From NCBI GenBank assembly GCA_017645655.1, contig JAGCNZ010000104.1, positions 1 to 64,000 of the forward strand: a stretch of DNA of 64,000 nt. Direction: 5' to 3'. This document shows positions 20,695 through 30,249 of the stretch, in pieces. How positions within the stretch are numbered: the first letter of the stretch is position 1; the number at the start of each line of letters is the position of its first letter. The notes under the pieces were generated by a model. That model did not search any database, had not been told where the DNA came from, and saw nothing but the letters and a program-made list of their open reading frames with translations. Source of the DNA: Bacteroidaceae bacterium. GTDB lineage: Bacteria > Bacteroidota > Bacteroidia > Bacteroidales > Bacteroidaceae. The position numbers and the translations under genes were made by a program.

Positions 20695-23220
20695 CTACTT
20701 GATGATTTTCTTACCGTTAATAATGTTGACTCCCTTCTGGACCTGATGCAGTCGCTGGCCTGCAACGTTATAGATTGCATCATTCTGATCGAAGTTAGCC
20801 TTAAGGTTGTTAATGCCTGTGGCGCTGTCATCCAGATTTATGGTATATGCCTTAACGCCAGACGCAACACGAATTGCCGCACGATAAGGCCTTAACGTTC
20901 CAGAGTTTACACCAACAAACTTGCCTTCCGAAAGGCCATATACGCCACTTACACTTTGAGTCGTATAGGTGCCAAAGAACTCGACACCAGCAACTGTAAC
21001 TGAGAGAGAGGCTGGTGTTGCAGGGAGCAAAACGTCCGTCACATCGGTCAGCATCTTGCCATCAGCAGCAGGAACCAAGATGTATGGCTTGTTTGCTTCT
21101 GTTGTGCCAGACACTTCAGTGAAGCTCAAGATATCGCCATTTACCGAACTCAACTCGTAGGCTGTACCATTAAGGTTCTCCACAGGAACTGCTACAGGCA
21201 AGATGAAACTAATCATTCGGTCGGCCTCCACATTGCGGTCGTAGCTTACGCTTGCCACTTGCATGTCGGCGTTGACTTCAGGCATTGCTTGTCCGTCTTC
21301 AAGAATCAAGTCGGTACCGTAATAGGTAAGTACAAAGTTGTCGAACACACACCACTGCTCAGCTGCTGTCTGTTCTGCACGAACACCAAGGCGCAGCGTG
21401 CCGTCGGAAACCCAAACATCAACGCTGGTGACATAAAGTCCATCGTTGAAAGCTTCGGCTGCAAGACGTGTGTCATCATAAGTGGCAGCCTCAAGCGAGA
21501 CTTCTTCATCGTTGGCATAGAGCACGCCAGTAGCATTCTTGACGAAAGCCTGGGCCTGAACTTTATACTGACCATTTGGCATGTCTGTGAGGATTTGATA
21601 CGCATCAATGTTTGCTTCCCAGCTTTGACCAACATAGTTTGCGTTGTTGTATTCTTGATTCTGAACAATTACGGTGCCTTGCCAAGCTTCATTCGTCTTG
21701 TCGTGACGGCCGAAATAAGAGCCTTTGACAAGTGGCGTGGCATTTACTGGATTAGTAGAAGACGCCTCAGCCATCTCGGCCTTTATCTGTTCGGGAGTGA
21801 CAAGTTCCCATTGAGCAATCTCTGGGTCTGTAAGCAAACCGAGGAACTGTAAGCCGCTTCGACTATCGCCGTTATCCTGAATGACTTTTGCTTCCAGGTC
21901 ATCTATCTTTATGGCATATTTGCCATCTGCTACTTTGCGAAGCGTATAATTAAAGGCGCCTGTATCTACATAGCCATTTGTTCCAATAAAGTGGCTTCCT
22001 TCATTCTCGAATACTTGGCTGTCGAGCGTATAGAAGCCATTGCCCTGATAGGTAGTTTTCACGTTAAGTCCGTTATATGCATTTGTGGCAAGTTGCGTAC
22101 CCCAATCGTGTCCTTGCGAGATATACAAGCCTGTCTTGACGTTTCTCAACAAGTAAGTTCCGTCTGGAACAATAGGTGTATCTGCCTCAACTGCAGCCAC
22201 AGTTGTCTCAGTGCCATAGTAGTAAAGTTCGAAGTTGTCGAACACACACCAACCATTTGTATCTGCTCCGTTGGCTTTGATGCCGATTCGAAGTGTGCCG
22301 TCGGTCACCTCGACTGTAACGGCATTCTTGTACTCGCCATTGTTGAAGGCATTACCTGCAGCCTCGCAGTTTGCGGGATTGCTGCTTTCGTCGGTGATGT
22401 TTTTCAGGGAAACCTCAGCACTGCCGGCATAAAGTTTTGCCACGACGCCTTCGCTTCCACCTGCCTTGTAGAATCCTTGAGCACGCAGTTGGTAAACACC
22501 ATTCGGCAGACCTTCGAGAGTCTGATGGATGTCATAGTTCGTCACGCCGCTTTTCTGACCGACATAATTGCTTCTGTTGCTTCCCCAATCGAGGATGTCA
22601 CGAGGATTCTGTCCCTCTTCGAACAGACCTTTCCAAAGAGTAGCAGGACCGTCATCGTGACGAGGGAAGTCCCAGCATTCTATCATGAAAGTGGCGTCTT
22701 TGGGATAGGCGTTATAGAGAGAAGCATCAGTAAGTTCTGCAAGCAAGTCTTCCTTCGTCAACACTTGCCACAGGAACACATAGTCGCGATTCTGTTCGTT
22801 CCAATCATTATAGTTATCAGAAAAGCGGCCTCTATCGGTTTCCCAAGGATAGTTCTGACAGAGTTCCTGCCCGTTTTCTGTGTTCTTAACACGAGCGAGA
22901 TGCTTTGCCTCGTCCACCCAGCTGATTTGCAGAGGCGAACCGCCATTGTCAATCCAGCAGTCGCCACGGAACCAATGCTCGCTCATGTTGTCACCCGAAA
23001 GGTTTGTGTTAAGTTTATAAACACCATCGACCTGCTCGTAGGTGAAGCGCTTGCCGTGCTTTCCCATAGCGGCCATTACGCCCCAGTCGTGTCCAGCCTT
23101 CAGGAACATACCTGTAGCATTGTTACGGAAGAAATAGTCTCCCGTAGGAATCTCGTTTTCAGCATGCAACGCCGAACAAACCAGTCCCATCAGCAATCCT
23201 GTAAAAATCGTTTTGTTCAT
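20695..23220 (-). CDS. Secreted non-catalytic protein with duplicated binding modules (A-B-A-B)
   Basis: 841 residues; the ATG at 23220 begins the signal peptide MNKTIFTGLLMGLVCSALHA. The frame extends upstream to 23340, but that part overlaps the preceding gene. Two module pairs are visible. Module A (about 25-165 and 345-490) begins IPTGDYFFRNNATGMFLKAGHDWG and VPDGTYLLRNVKTGLYISQGHDWG, a trefoil-like layout. Module B (about 170-340 and 500-670) holds LPNGVYQLRAQGFYK / MPNGQYKVQAQAFVK and ends WCVFDNFELYYYG / WCVFDNFVLTYYG, a jelly-roll layout. About 160 further residues lead to the tail IYNVAGQRL...GVNIINGKKIIK. No catalytic motif is seen. It probably binds glycan at the cell surface, beside the GH51 and GH127 enzymes. 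Confidence 0.7.
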   Translation of the reverse strand: MNKTIFTGLLMGLVCSALHAENEIPTGDYFFRNNATGMFLKAGHDWGVMAAMGKHGKRFTYEQVDGVYKLNTNLSGDNMSEHWFRGDCWIDNGGSPLQISWVDEAKHLARVKNTENGQELCQNYPWETDRGRFSDNYNDWNEQNRDYVFLWQVLTKEDLLAELTDASLYNAYPKDATFMIECWDFPRHDDGPATLWKGLFEEGQNPRDILDWGSNRSNYVGQKSGVTNYDIHQTLEGLPNGVYQLRAQGFYKAGGSEGVVAKLYAGSAEVSLKNITDESSNPANCEAAGNAFNNGEYKNAVTVEVTDGTLRIGIKANGADTNGWCVFDNFELYYYGTETTVAAVEADTPIVPDGTYLLRNVKTGLYISQGHDWGTQLATNAYNGLNVKTTYQGNGFYTLDSQVFENEGSHFIGTNGYVDTGAFNYTLRKVADGKYAIKIDDLEAKVIQDNGDSRSGLQFLGLLTDPEIAQWELVTPEQIKAEMAEASSTNPVNATPLVKGSYFGRHDKTNEAWQGTVIVQNQEYNNANYVGQSWEANIDAYQILTDMPNGQYKVQAQAFVKNATGVLYANDEEVSLEAATYDDTRLAAEAFNDGLYVTSVDVWVSDGTLRLGVRAEQTAAEQWCVFDNFVLTYYGTDLILEDGQAMPEVNADMQVASVSYDRNVEADRMISFILPVAVPVENLNGTAYELSSVNGDILSFTEVSGTTEANKPYILVPAADGKMLTDVTDVLLPATPASLSVTVAGVEFFGTYTTQSVSGVYGLSEGKFVGVNSGTLRPYRAAIRVASGVKAYTINLDDSATGINNLKANFDQNDAIYNVAGQRLHQVQKGVNIINGKKIIK

Positions 23221-23242
23221 AATCTTATAAAGTTTAAAAGTT

Positions 23243-26200
23243 TTATTTGTATGCTTTCTTGACATTGCCATTGGCCGACTTGATGATATAGACGGCTTTT
23301 GCTGCGGGATGGAATGCAGAGCCTTCTCCCTCGAAAACAAGCAGGCCGTCCATCGTATAGACTTTCACCTTTCCGCTGAGAGAGATGGTTCCGTCGATGT
23401 TTCCTATGCCGTCGGCACCCGAAACGTCTGGGTCGCAGAAGATGATTCTCTCGCGGTTCATATCAAAACTGATACAGTATTCACCCACGGGAATGAGCCA
23501 TTTCGTGTCACCACGGTAGCGATTGAGGTCTTCATAAATGACGTCCTTCACAGCATCGTTTGTATAGCCTGCATTACCATAGCGAGCATGATTCCAGTCG
23601 TATGGGTCACGGCAAGCAAAGAGCGTGACGCCTGCCCTGCCATTATCAAAGTCTTCGAGCGTAACGATGCCTTCATAAATACCATTGCCAAGGTGTGCAA
23701 GAGGACAAGCATCGTTGCGTTGCCAATGACCTGTAGGCAGCGTACCTGCAAGATAAACATTTGAAGGCCACGGGAACTCGCCGACGGGACGCATTTCGAT
23801 GGTCATGTTCTCAAGGTCAATATCTACGTCAAAATCACCACCTGTCGTATTGAAGCAATCGTCGTCGCGATTGCTGAGCAGTCCCAACTTCTTCGAGGAA
23901 TGAGCAGGCGTGAAGAAGCGGTCCAAGCTGCCTGCCTCACGACCGAAACTCTGCCCTTGGTAGACAAAATATATGCTGGCACGTCCGCCCCAACCTTCGC
24001 TCCTGTCCTGAAGGGATATTCTTCCGCTATAATGACCATTCTCCTGACGAGAAAGCGGATAGAGCATGCAAAGCTGGTTCCAGTCACCATCGACCATATC
24101 ACCATAGCAATAGATGGCATCGAGTTCGGGCAACCGATAGATGCTATGAGCGAGGGTGAGGGCCTCCTCGTCTGTATATATACCTTCCAAGATATTCTCC
24201 CAATATGTATTATAGAGGTTCTCGAGTTCAACATATCGCTCATCTGAAACGGTTGGATTACCAGTGAATACGATATCAGACATATACTCCACAGCCGTAA
24301 TCAATGTGTCGTAGCACTCGATGCCCTTATATACATTATTTATAAATGTATTGATGTCGGCCAGCATAGCAAACTTCTCCTCATTATCTTCCGACGCTTT
24401 GGCTGTGCTAATTGCATTGTTGAGAGCATCAATATGACCGCGGTAGAAATATGTCTCGGTCATGGAAGAGAGCATATTGGCACGTTCTTCCATGTTTGTT
24501 AACATACCGTTCATGGCTTCTTCATCATGAGCGCGGAAGATAAGTTGGAAGTCAGCCCAGACGCACCAGTCGTTATCGAAATAGGGTTTGCGAGTGTGGC
24601 GCATGCCAAGCGTCAGTTTGCCATCCGTAACAATCGCGTATGCCTTTTGTTTATAACGCCCGCCGTTGAATGCAATCGAAGCGCCATGACTGCTGTTTGG
24701 CATGTAGCCATATTCGTCGCTATAGTCGTCTTGCGGCCAGTTGCCCACATTATCTATCCAACAATTCACATGGTTCTGGGCATCTGCTTGCTGCACTCCA
24801 TCGCTGATGATGTGCTGAACCGTTGTGGTGTAGTCATTCATGTAAACTTCCACAGGCAGTTTCTCGGCAGGGAAGTACGGGTTCTGTCCGGGACGATAAA
24901 GGCCGTAAAAGTCCAACTCGTAGATGCCATCTGGCAACTCATTCTCGATTGTCTGGTGGAAATCGAACGAGCAGTTCCATGCCTCGCCGAGCCAGATCTC
25001 AGAATACTGTTGCCAGTTGTCGCCCTTACCACCTGTGCGGGAGTAGAAGTTGCCACTGTTTGTACGCGACCACTCCCAGCCCTCGAAATTCGACAGATTG
25101 AAGTCGGCGTTCTTTACCATATAAGTAATGTTGGTGCCATTGCCGAGGCCATTCTCGACGGCAGTCGTGTAGAGAGCCTCCATGAAGGCTATCTCTTCCA
25201 AAACCTCCTCGGTATCCAGTTCCTTTGCCTCAATGATATAATCGTAGGTTCCCCTTGGATAGGTCTCGCTTCCCTCTTCATATTCCGTCAGATATGCTTC
25301 CAAGATCTCCCTGAATTCACCGTAGATCTCATTTTCATACATTTGTTCCAGCAATTCATCATGCTTAGCTTTATACTGAGCATAAGCATCAGCATTGGCT
25401 TTCAGAGCGAGTCGAAGAGAATCCATCTTGCTGTAAGTGGCAAGTATCTCCTGTGGCGTCTCTGCACCCTTGAAGGCTTCTACAGCAGCATTATAGGCAC
25501 TATGGAGAGCATCCATTGCAAAAAGAGACGAGAGATTTTGGATAAGTTCGGTTTGCTGCTCCTTCATCATGACATATGCATCATTTGAAGAACCAAGATA
25601 ATACAACTGCCAATTATCAACGATACTCCATTGACTTTCGATATACTCCAGGTCGCGGAAGCCGATTGTAAGGTTTCCATCGGCAACAACTATGTAGGTA
25701 CTGTTCTCTCCATAATAGCCTCCGAGCGTATAAAAGTGGAAAGATTCGGGGTTGTCAGGAATGAAAGTGCCGTTAGCAAGCTGTGCCGTGCCATATTCTG
25801 AAGCGGGTTCATAGGTGGCACAGGCAGCCAAGTCCATTACGGGAGCATAGAGATCGATGCCTCCACTCTTGCCATAAAGGACAGAAGTGCGTGGAGTGTC
25901 GTCGGCAAGAACACCAGAAAGATACCAGGGATCCCAGTAATTACCCACGCGATGCAGGGCTGAAGCATTCAGTTCGTACACGCCATTGGGAAGATCGGAA
26001 CCAAGATTCTGGTAATGGTCGAAGGGATGATTCCAGTTTTCCCACGTTCCCCAAGATACTTGTGTTGCGCTTGTGCCTTCCCAACCCTCGCGACTGTCGC
26101 CATCATAATTGGGATTAACGATAAGCAGAGTCATGTCGAGAGGTTCCTCGAGCGATGCAGTTTCTGCCAAATTGTAGAGAGAATCCCTGACAGATGCCGG

Positions 26201-26266
26201 GTCTTGTGCATAGCCTAAACTAGTAAAGGCTAATGCCGTCAAAAGTGTAAAGAATCTTGTTTTCAT
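23243..26266 (-). CDS. Large secreted protein with jelly-roll modules, helical spacers and a SusE/SusF-like C-terminus
   Basis: 1007 residues; the ATG at 26266 opens the signal peptide MKTRFFTLLTALAFTSLGYA. There is one jelly-roll module at about 50-235 (LPNGVYELNASALHR to WSIVDNWQLYYLG) and a second at about 385-590 (LPDGIYELDFYGLYR to WCVWADFQLIF). Each is followed by a helical spacer, about 240-380 and 600-720, that looks like a FIVAR-type rod. Near 860-930 NVYLAGTLPTGHW and GNGIYEGIVTLEDF resemble SusE/SusF starch-binding repeats. The tail VKVYTMDGLLVF...VYIIKSANGNVKKAYK is sorting-like. No catalytic signature was found. It lies between the GH51 gene (27 bases) and the 841-residue protein (22 bases), clearly one operon. 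It is probably a glycan-binding surface protein. Confidence 0.7.
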   Translation of the reverse strand: MKTRFFTLLTALAFTSLGYAQDPASVRDSLYNLAETASLEEPLDMTLLIVNPNYDGDSREGWEGTSATQVSWGTWENWNHPFDHYQNLGSDLPNGVYELNASALHRVGNYWDPWYLSGVLADDTPRTSVLYGKSGGIDLYAPVMDLAACATYEPASEYGTAQLANGTFIPDNPESFHFYTLGGYYGENSTYIVVADGNLTIGFRDLEYIESQWSIVDNWQLYYLGSSNDAYVMMKEQQTELIQNLSSLFAMDALHSAYNAAVEAFKGAETPQEILATYSKMDSLRLALKANADAYAQYKAKHDELLEQMYENEIYGEFREILEAYLTEYEEGSETYPRGTYDYIIEAKELDTEEVLEEIAFMEALYTTAVENGLGNGTNITYMVKNADFNLSNFEGWEWSRTNSGNFYSRTGGKGDNWQQYSEIWLGEAWNCSFDFHQTIENELPDGIYELDFYGLYRPGQNPYFPAEKLPVEVYMNDYTTTVQHIISDGVQQADAQNHVNCWIDNVGNWPQDDYSDEYGYMPNSSHGASIAFNGGRYKQKAYAIVTDGKLTLGMRHTRKPYFDNDWCVWADFQLIFRAHDEEAMNGMLTNMEERANMLSSMTETYFYRGHIDALNNAISTAKASEDNEEKFAMLADINTFINNVYKGIECYDTLITAVEYMSDIVFTGNPTVSDERYVELENLYNTYWENILEGIYTDEEALTLAHSIYRLPELDAIYCYGDMVDGDWNQLCMLYPLSRQENGHYSGRISLQDRSEGWGGRASIYFVYQGQSFGREAGSLDRFFTPAHSSKKLGLLSNRDDDCFNTTGGDFDVDIDLENMTIEMRPVGEFPWPSNVYLAGTLPTGHWQRNDACPLAHLGNGIYEGIVTLEDFDNGRAGVTLFACRDPYDWNHARYGNAGYTNDAVKDVIYEDLNRYRGDTKWLIPVGEYCISFDMNRERIIFCDPDVSGADGIGNIDGTISLSGKVKVYTMDGLLVFEGEGSAFHPAAKAVYIIKSANGNVKKAYK

Positions 26267-26292
26267 AATGTTTGTTGTATTATATAATTGTG

Positions 26293-28728
26293 TTATCTTA
26301 GCCATTTGATGCCATCTTGAATATAGATTCCTTCCGGTTTATCCGTCAAAACACGTCCACTCAGGTCATAACATCTGCCGTCGGTTAGTCTTTCACGCGC
26401 TGCTTGAACTTTCGTGCCAGCATTTTCCGATGCAATCACAAAGACGGTATAGCTGTTTGCCTTAAGGATAAGCCTTCCTCCAGGCGTAACAGTTGACCCA
26501 ACAGGCACAAAACGCGTCGGCCGTTCGGGCGTGTTTTCGCCGTTCAAGGCACCGCTAAGCGATAGGGATGTTATGCTTCTAATTTCTCCAAAACCTGTGA
26601 GGTTGAGTGTCAGACCTCGATTTGTTGAGCTATAGTTCACGATGTGCAGAACAATGGTATCGCCTGCTTCGTTTCGGGTAGCAGTATAATCGAGGTTGTT
26701 ATTCGTGGAGCAAGTGCTTTCCACAAGCAGGGGCTGATGGTTTGTCGCTGCCATTTGCTGGGCATAGAACGGAGGTTGCATCCAGACTTGGGACGGCGAG
26801 AAGAAAATTTGCCCTTGGTCCCAACCGTTATCATTCTGCCTGTATGGCTGCAAGGCATTAGCCGGACTGTCAAGAGGAACAAAGCCTGCCGAGCGACGAA
26901 CCACGTTGAGCATGACTGCATGAGCCAGAGCGCGAGCCATATCATGCGTGTTGCCGTTCTCTTCGAGGATGGCACAACGCATGGCTGACCCAGGGTTCCA
27001 TTCGAGGAAGAACTGACGCATCTGAGCAATCTCTGCTTCGATGGCTTTTGCCTGCTGCGGCGTCTCTGTCCAAGGATGATAATCCCAGAGGTCACATTTG
27101 CCGTCGAGGGACTGAAAGACGTACTTCATCGTTTCCACTTCATCCGGCCTCCACCATGCCGCATTTATGAATAAAAGCTCTGGATAGGCTGCATGAATGG
27201 CCTCGTAAAGCACGAGATATCGCTCAACATAATGTTCATAGTCGTGTCTGGCTGCACTGAAAAGGTTCTCTTCGTTGCCAATCTCGATATATTTCAATCC
27301 GTAAGATTCAATGTCACGAAGCAGGGTGATAACATCGTCGGGATTATCCTCGATGTTGATTGCAAAACAAGGTTCTGTATCGATAAGCCTGGCAAACTCC
27401 ACAAATTCGGGTATTGCGAAGCCATTCGTGGCGTATCGATACCAATGCCCATAATAGGGTTGACGCTCGAGGCGACTGCCCGTCATGTTCTTCGTCATGT
27501 ATTCCGCAGCATTGACCATCGTGCCGCCATAACGCAGGAAGGTAAGATGCTGCTGACGGAAAGCCTCTGTAATGTCTGAACGGAACGGATAAGAATCGGT
27601 GCAAAGCAACACCTGGTCAATCCACACATTACCCTCTTCTGCGAGTTGCAGCACGAAACGACCCTTCGGATCGCTGTCGTTGGGAGTCATCTCAGCGTTG
27701 AAGCGCTGCCAGTTCTCCGTGATTCCATCTATCTCCTGACGGGCATACTCTTTGCTTCCATCTTCCGATTGAAGGGCAATCTGCACTTTTCCAAAGCCTT
27801 TTAGATAAAGAGAAGTCTTAAGCGTCTCATCCTTACTGATGCCGATACCCCAGCGGTTTAGGCCCATATTATAGATGCCTGTACCCTGTCCTCCACTAAT
27901 CTTCTGCGAGTACTTGCCGGTAAAAGGCTCAGAAGAATCATGGTCGAAGGTTCCTTCGCCGAGAGGTGTCCACATGCCAGACACGTTGGGGCTGTCGCTT
28001 TCGAACGCGATGCTCTGCCCTGCAACCTTGAGGTTTCGGAAAGTTGCCGAGCCGCCATAGGAACGCAAACCTATGAAACCCGACGTCAAAGGGCTGTTCG
28101 TGTCCTCGTATGTCTTGATTTTTGTGCCGTTGAGGTATATTGTGAGCTTCGCTTTGTTGATGTTTACACGGAGTTTATTCCAGTTACCCAAGGGATTGAA
28201 GCTCGTCGGCGTGTCCGAGATGGGCTGCCAGTTCTGCTGATGCTTGCCGAGAACGAAGGAGCCGAGGCGTGCGTTGAGCGCCACTTCATAGCCATTGAAG
28301 GCATCAGCACCATTGCCTGCGCCAGACACATTGACGATAAGTCCGGCTATGGCATTCACATCGTCCATGCGAAATTCCACTTCTACGGAACCGCTCGTCA
28401 ACTGCTTTCCCTCATAAATCAGTTTGCCGTGATTGGAGGTTTGCAACACAGCCATCCCCGACGAGATGCCCCATCGCTCATCGTATGCCTTGAAACCCTT
28501 GATGTCGCAGAACGCAGGTTCTTCAAATCCTTCACCGAAAATCTTCTGGTCATACAGGCCGCCATAGATTTCGTGGTTCACGTCTTCGGCTCCAGCACCG
28601 TAGATGAGCGGCTCGATTCTGCAGAGGACTTTGCTTGCATCAACCGTCAAGGTCTGTGCAGAGGCATGAAGGCTGATTGCAGCAACTGCGAAAAGAGTCA
28701 AAACTACACGTGGGAAAATCTTCAACAT
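26293..28728 (-). CDS. Secreted GH51-family alpha-L-arabinofuranosidase with an internal concanavalin-like domain
   Basis: Predicted to release alpha-L-arabinofuranose from arabinan or arabinoxylan. The ATG at 28728 is chosen since MLKIFPRVVLTLFAVAAISLHASA is a signal peptide; the longer frame to 28857 would read through the tandem array. The 811 residues run: IEPLIYGAGAEDVNHEIYGG start of the GH51 domain, a LamG/DUF1080-like insertion (about 75-240), a CBM-like sandwich (about 245-385), then the barrel with the acid/base Glu in IGNEENLF near 484 and the nucleophile Glu in CAILEENG near 588, a C-terminal beta domain and the tail CYDLSGRVL...GIYIQDGIKWLR. It is the first gene of the operon with the two binding proteins. 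Confidence 0.87.
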   Translation of the reverse strand: MLKIFPRVVLTLFAVAAISLHASAQTLTVDASKVLCRIEPLIYGAGAEDVNHEIYGGLYDQKIFGEGFEEPAFCDIKGFKAYDERWGISSGMAVLQTSNHGKLIYEGKQLTSGSVEVEFRMDDVNAIAGLIVNVSGAGNGADAFNGYEVALNARLGSFVLGKHQQNWQPISDTPTSFNPLGNWNKLRVNINKAKLTIYLNGTKIKTYEDTNSPLTSGFIGLRSYGGSATFRNLKVAGQSIAFESDSPNVSGMWTPLGEGTFDHDSSEPFTGKYSQKISGGQGTGIYNMGLNRWGIGISKDETLKTSLYLKGFGKVQIALQSEDGSKEYARQEIDGITENWQRFNAEMTPNDSDPKGRFVLQLAEEGNVWIDQVLLCTDSYPFRSDITEAFRQQHLTFLRYGGTMVNAAEYMTKNMTGSRLERQPYYGHWYRYATNGFAIPEFVEFARLIDTEPCFAINIEDNPDDVITLLRDIESYGLKYIEIGNEENLFSAARHDYEHYVERYLVLYEAIHAAYPELLFINAAWWRPDEVETMKYVFQSLDGKCDLWDYHPWTETPQQAKAIEAEIAQMRQFFLEWNPGSAMRCAILEENGNTHDMARALAHAVMLNVVRRSAGFVPLDSPANALQPYRQNDNGWDQGQIFFSPSQVWMQPPFYAQQMAATNHQPLLVESTCSTNNNLDYTATRNEAGDTIVLHIVNYSSTNRGLTLNLTGFGEIRSITSLSLSGALNGENTPERPTRFVPVGSTVTPGGRLILKANSYTVFVIASENAGTKVQAARERLTDGRCYDLSGRVLTDKPEGIYIQDGIKWLR

Positions 28729-28854
28729 AACAGCATTAGTTTTATATTTTAACAGCATTAGTTTGTCAACTAAACGAGGGTTGTTCATTGCACGTACATG
28801 TAAAATCAATTGCACATACATGTAGATGCAATTGCACATACATGTACGTGCAAT
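28729..28854 (+). repeat. 22-bp tandem array D in two blocks upstream of the GH51 gene
   Basis: Block 1: units beginning AACAGCATTAGTTT at 28729 and 28751. Block 2: units beginning ATTGCACRTACATGTA at 28787, 28809 and 28831, the last followed by CGTGCAAT, so block 2 also forms an imperfect inverted repeat around TGTACATGCA-like sequence. Both blocks have an exact 22-base period but differ in sequence. The array occupies most of the leader of the GH51 operon; no TAnnTTTG element was found there. Confidence 0.85.
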
Positions 28855-28922
28855 CAACTTGACTCGCTAAATTGGGCAATCCTTATGGTCGTGGAAGGTA
28901 TCATCATATATTGTCTTTGACG

Positions 28923-30248
28923 TTATTCGCAGACGAGTTCGTTCTGTATCTGTTCCAGGGATTTGTTCTTCGTCTCGGGAAGTTTCCAGGCAAACACGAT
29001 GCTCAGGGCGCTCATCACAGCGAAGATGCAGAAGATGAGACCTCCTCCAGAGCTTCCTGTGCCGAGGAATACGGGGAAGGTCCACGTCAAGAGGGCCGAC
29101 CAGAACCAATGCGTCATGCTGCCAAGCACTTGACCCTTGCCGCGAACGCTGTTCGGGAAGACCTCCGCGATGACCACCCAGATGCAAGCTCCCAGCGAAA
29201 CTGCGAAGAAAGCAATGAATACCATCACGCAGATGAGCAGGAGATAGCCCGTCGTCAACTCGTTGTAGAAGCCGTAGCTGGCAGTTCCGAGAGCCAATGT
29301 CATTCCTAAAGAGCCGATATACAGCAGTTTCTTTCGTCCGACTTTATCAATCAAAACCATGCCTATCATGGTGAAAGTCAGGTTGGTCAAGCCGATGATG
29401 ATGCTCTGCAGCAACGAGCCTTCGCGTGCCACACCACTCATCTCGAAGATGCGAGGTGCGTAATAAAGGATGGCGTTAATGCCTGCAAGCTGGTTGAAGG
29501 TTGCGATGAGGAACGCTATCAAGATAGGTTTCCAGTATTTACGCTGGAAGAGTGGCTCGCCTTCCCTGCAGTCTTCGGCCAACGACTGACGAATCTCTGC
29601 GACTTGCTGCTCGAGGTTTGTATCATCAACCAATGCCAAGACGCGACGAGCTTCCTGTTCCCTACCCTGTCCCATCAGCCAACGAGGGCTCTCGGGAATG
29701 GTGAAGAGCAGAATGGCAAAGAGCAAAGCGGGAATGGATTCCACGCCTAGCATCCAGCGCCAATCATTGTCGAAGCCGTCGATAAGGTAATTGCTAAAGT
29801 AGGCCAGCACGATGCCCAGCACGATATTGAACTGGAAGAAAGCCACAAACCTGCCTCGCCAATTCGAAGGAGACACTTCGGCTATGTAGAGAGGACCTGC
29901 TACCGAAGAGGCGCCGACTGCCAATCCTCCCAAGAAACGCGAGAAGATGAACAGCCACCAGGCATTGTCTGGAGCAAGTGCGCTGCCGATAGCGGACAGA
30001 AGATACATCAAAGCAATCACAATCAGACTCTTCTGTCGGCCGTACTTCTCGACTGGACTTGTGCTGAACAAAGCGCCGATAATGGTACCGATTAGTGCCG
30101 ACGACATCGTAAAGCCATGCAGAAAGTCGCTCAAACCATAGACATCTTGTATGTCTTTCTCTGCTCCTGATATCACAGCGGTGTCGAATCCAAAGAGGAG
30201 ACCGCCAAGTGAGGCCACGAAAGCCACATAGAACATAAACTTCTTCAT
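28923..30248 (-). CDS. Sugar:proton symporter, MFS sugar-porter family (XylE-like)
   Basis: A 441-residue inner-membrane permease with 12 predicted helices. Sugar-porter signatures are clear: GGLLFGFDTAVISGA in helix 1, the loop 2-3 DRxGRR-type motif as EKYGRQKS, RFLGGLAVGASSVAGPLYIAE with PxYxxE/S, IPESPRWLM at the end of helix 6, and LIDKVGRKK. XylE and AraE belong here, so a pentose such as arabinose or xylose is plausible but unproven. It starts one base after the GRE stop codon, so the two genes are translationally coupled; the transporter may bring in the GRE substrate. Confidence 0.9.
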   Translation of the reverse strand: MKKFMFYVAFVASLGGLLFGFDTAVISGAEKDIQDVYGLSDFLHGFTMSSALIGTIIGALFSTSPVEKYGRQKSLIVIALMYLLSAIGSALAPDNAWWLFIFSRFLGGLAVGASSVAGPLYIAEVSPSNWRGRFVAFFQFNIVLGIVLAYFSNYLIDGFDNDWRWMLGVESIPALLFAILLFTIPESPRWLMGQGREQEARRVLALVDDTNLEQQVAEIRQSLAEDCREGEPLFQRKYWKPILIAFLIATFNQLAGINAILYYAPRIFEMSGVAREGSLLQSIIIGLTNLTFTMIGMVLIDKVGRKKLLYIGSLGMTLALGTASYGFYNELTTGYLLLICVMVFIAFFAVSLGACIWVVIAEVFPNSVRGKGQVLGSMTHWFWSALLTWTFPVFLGTGSSGGGLIFCIFAVMSALSIVFAWKLPETKNKSLEQIQNELVCE

Positions 30249-30249
30249 A

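Noticed and set aside
21991..23262. 423-residue open frame on the plus strand
   Set aside because: It is antisense to the 841-residue binding protein, rich in Cys and Val as expected for a shadow frame, with no start context.
17413..28728. A canonical polysaccharide utilisation locus
   Set aside because: No SusC or SusD homologue was found on either strand in or near the cluster.
28728..28857. Upstream extension of the GH51 gene
   Set aside because: It would translate array D; the signal peptide begins at 28728.
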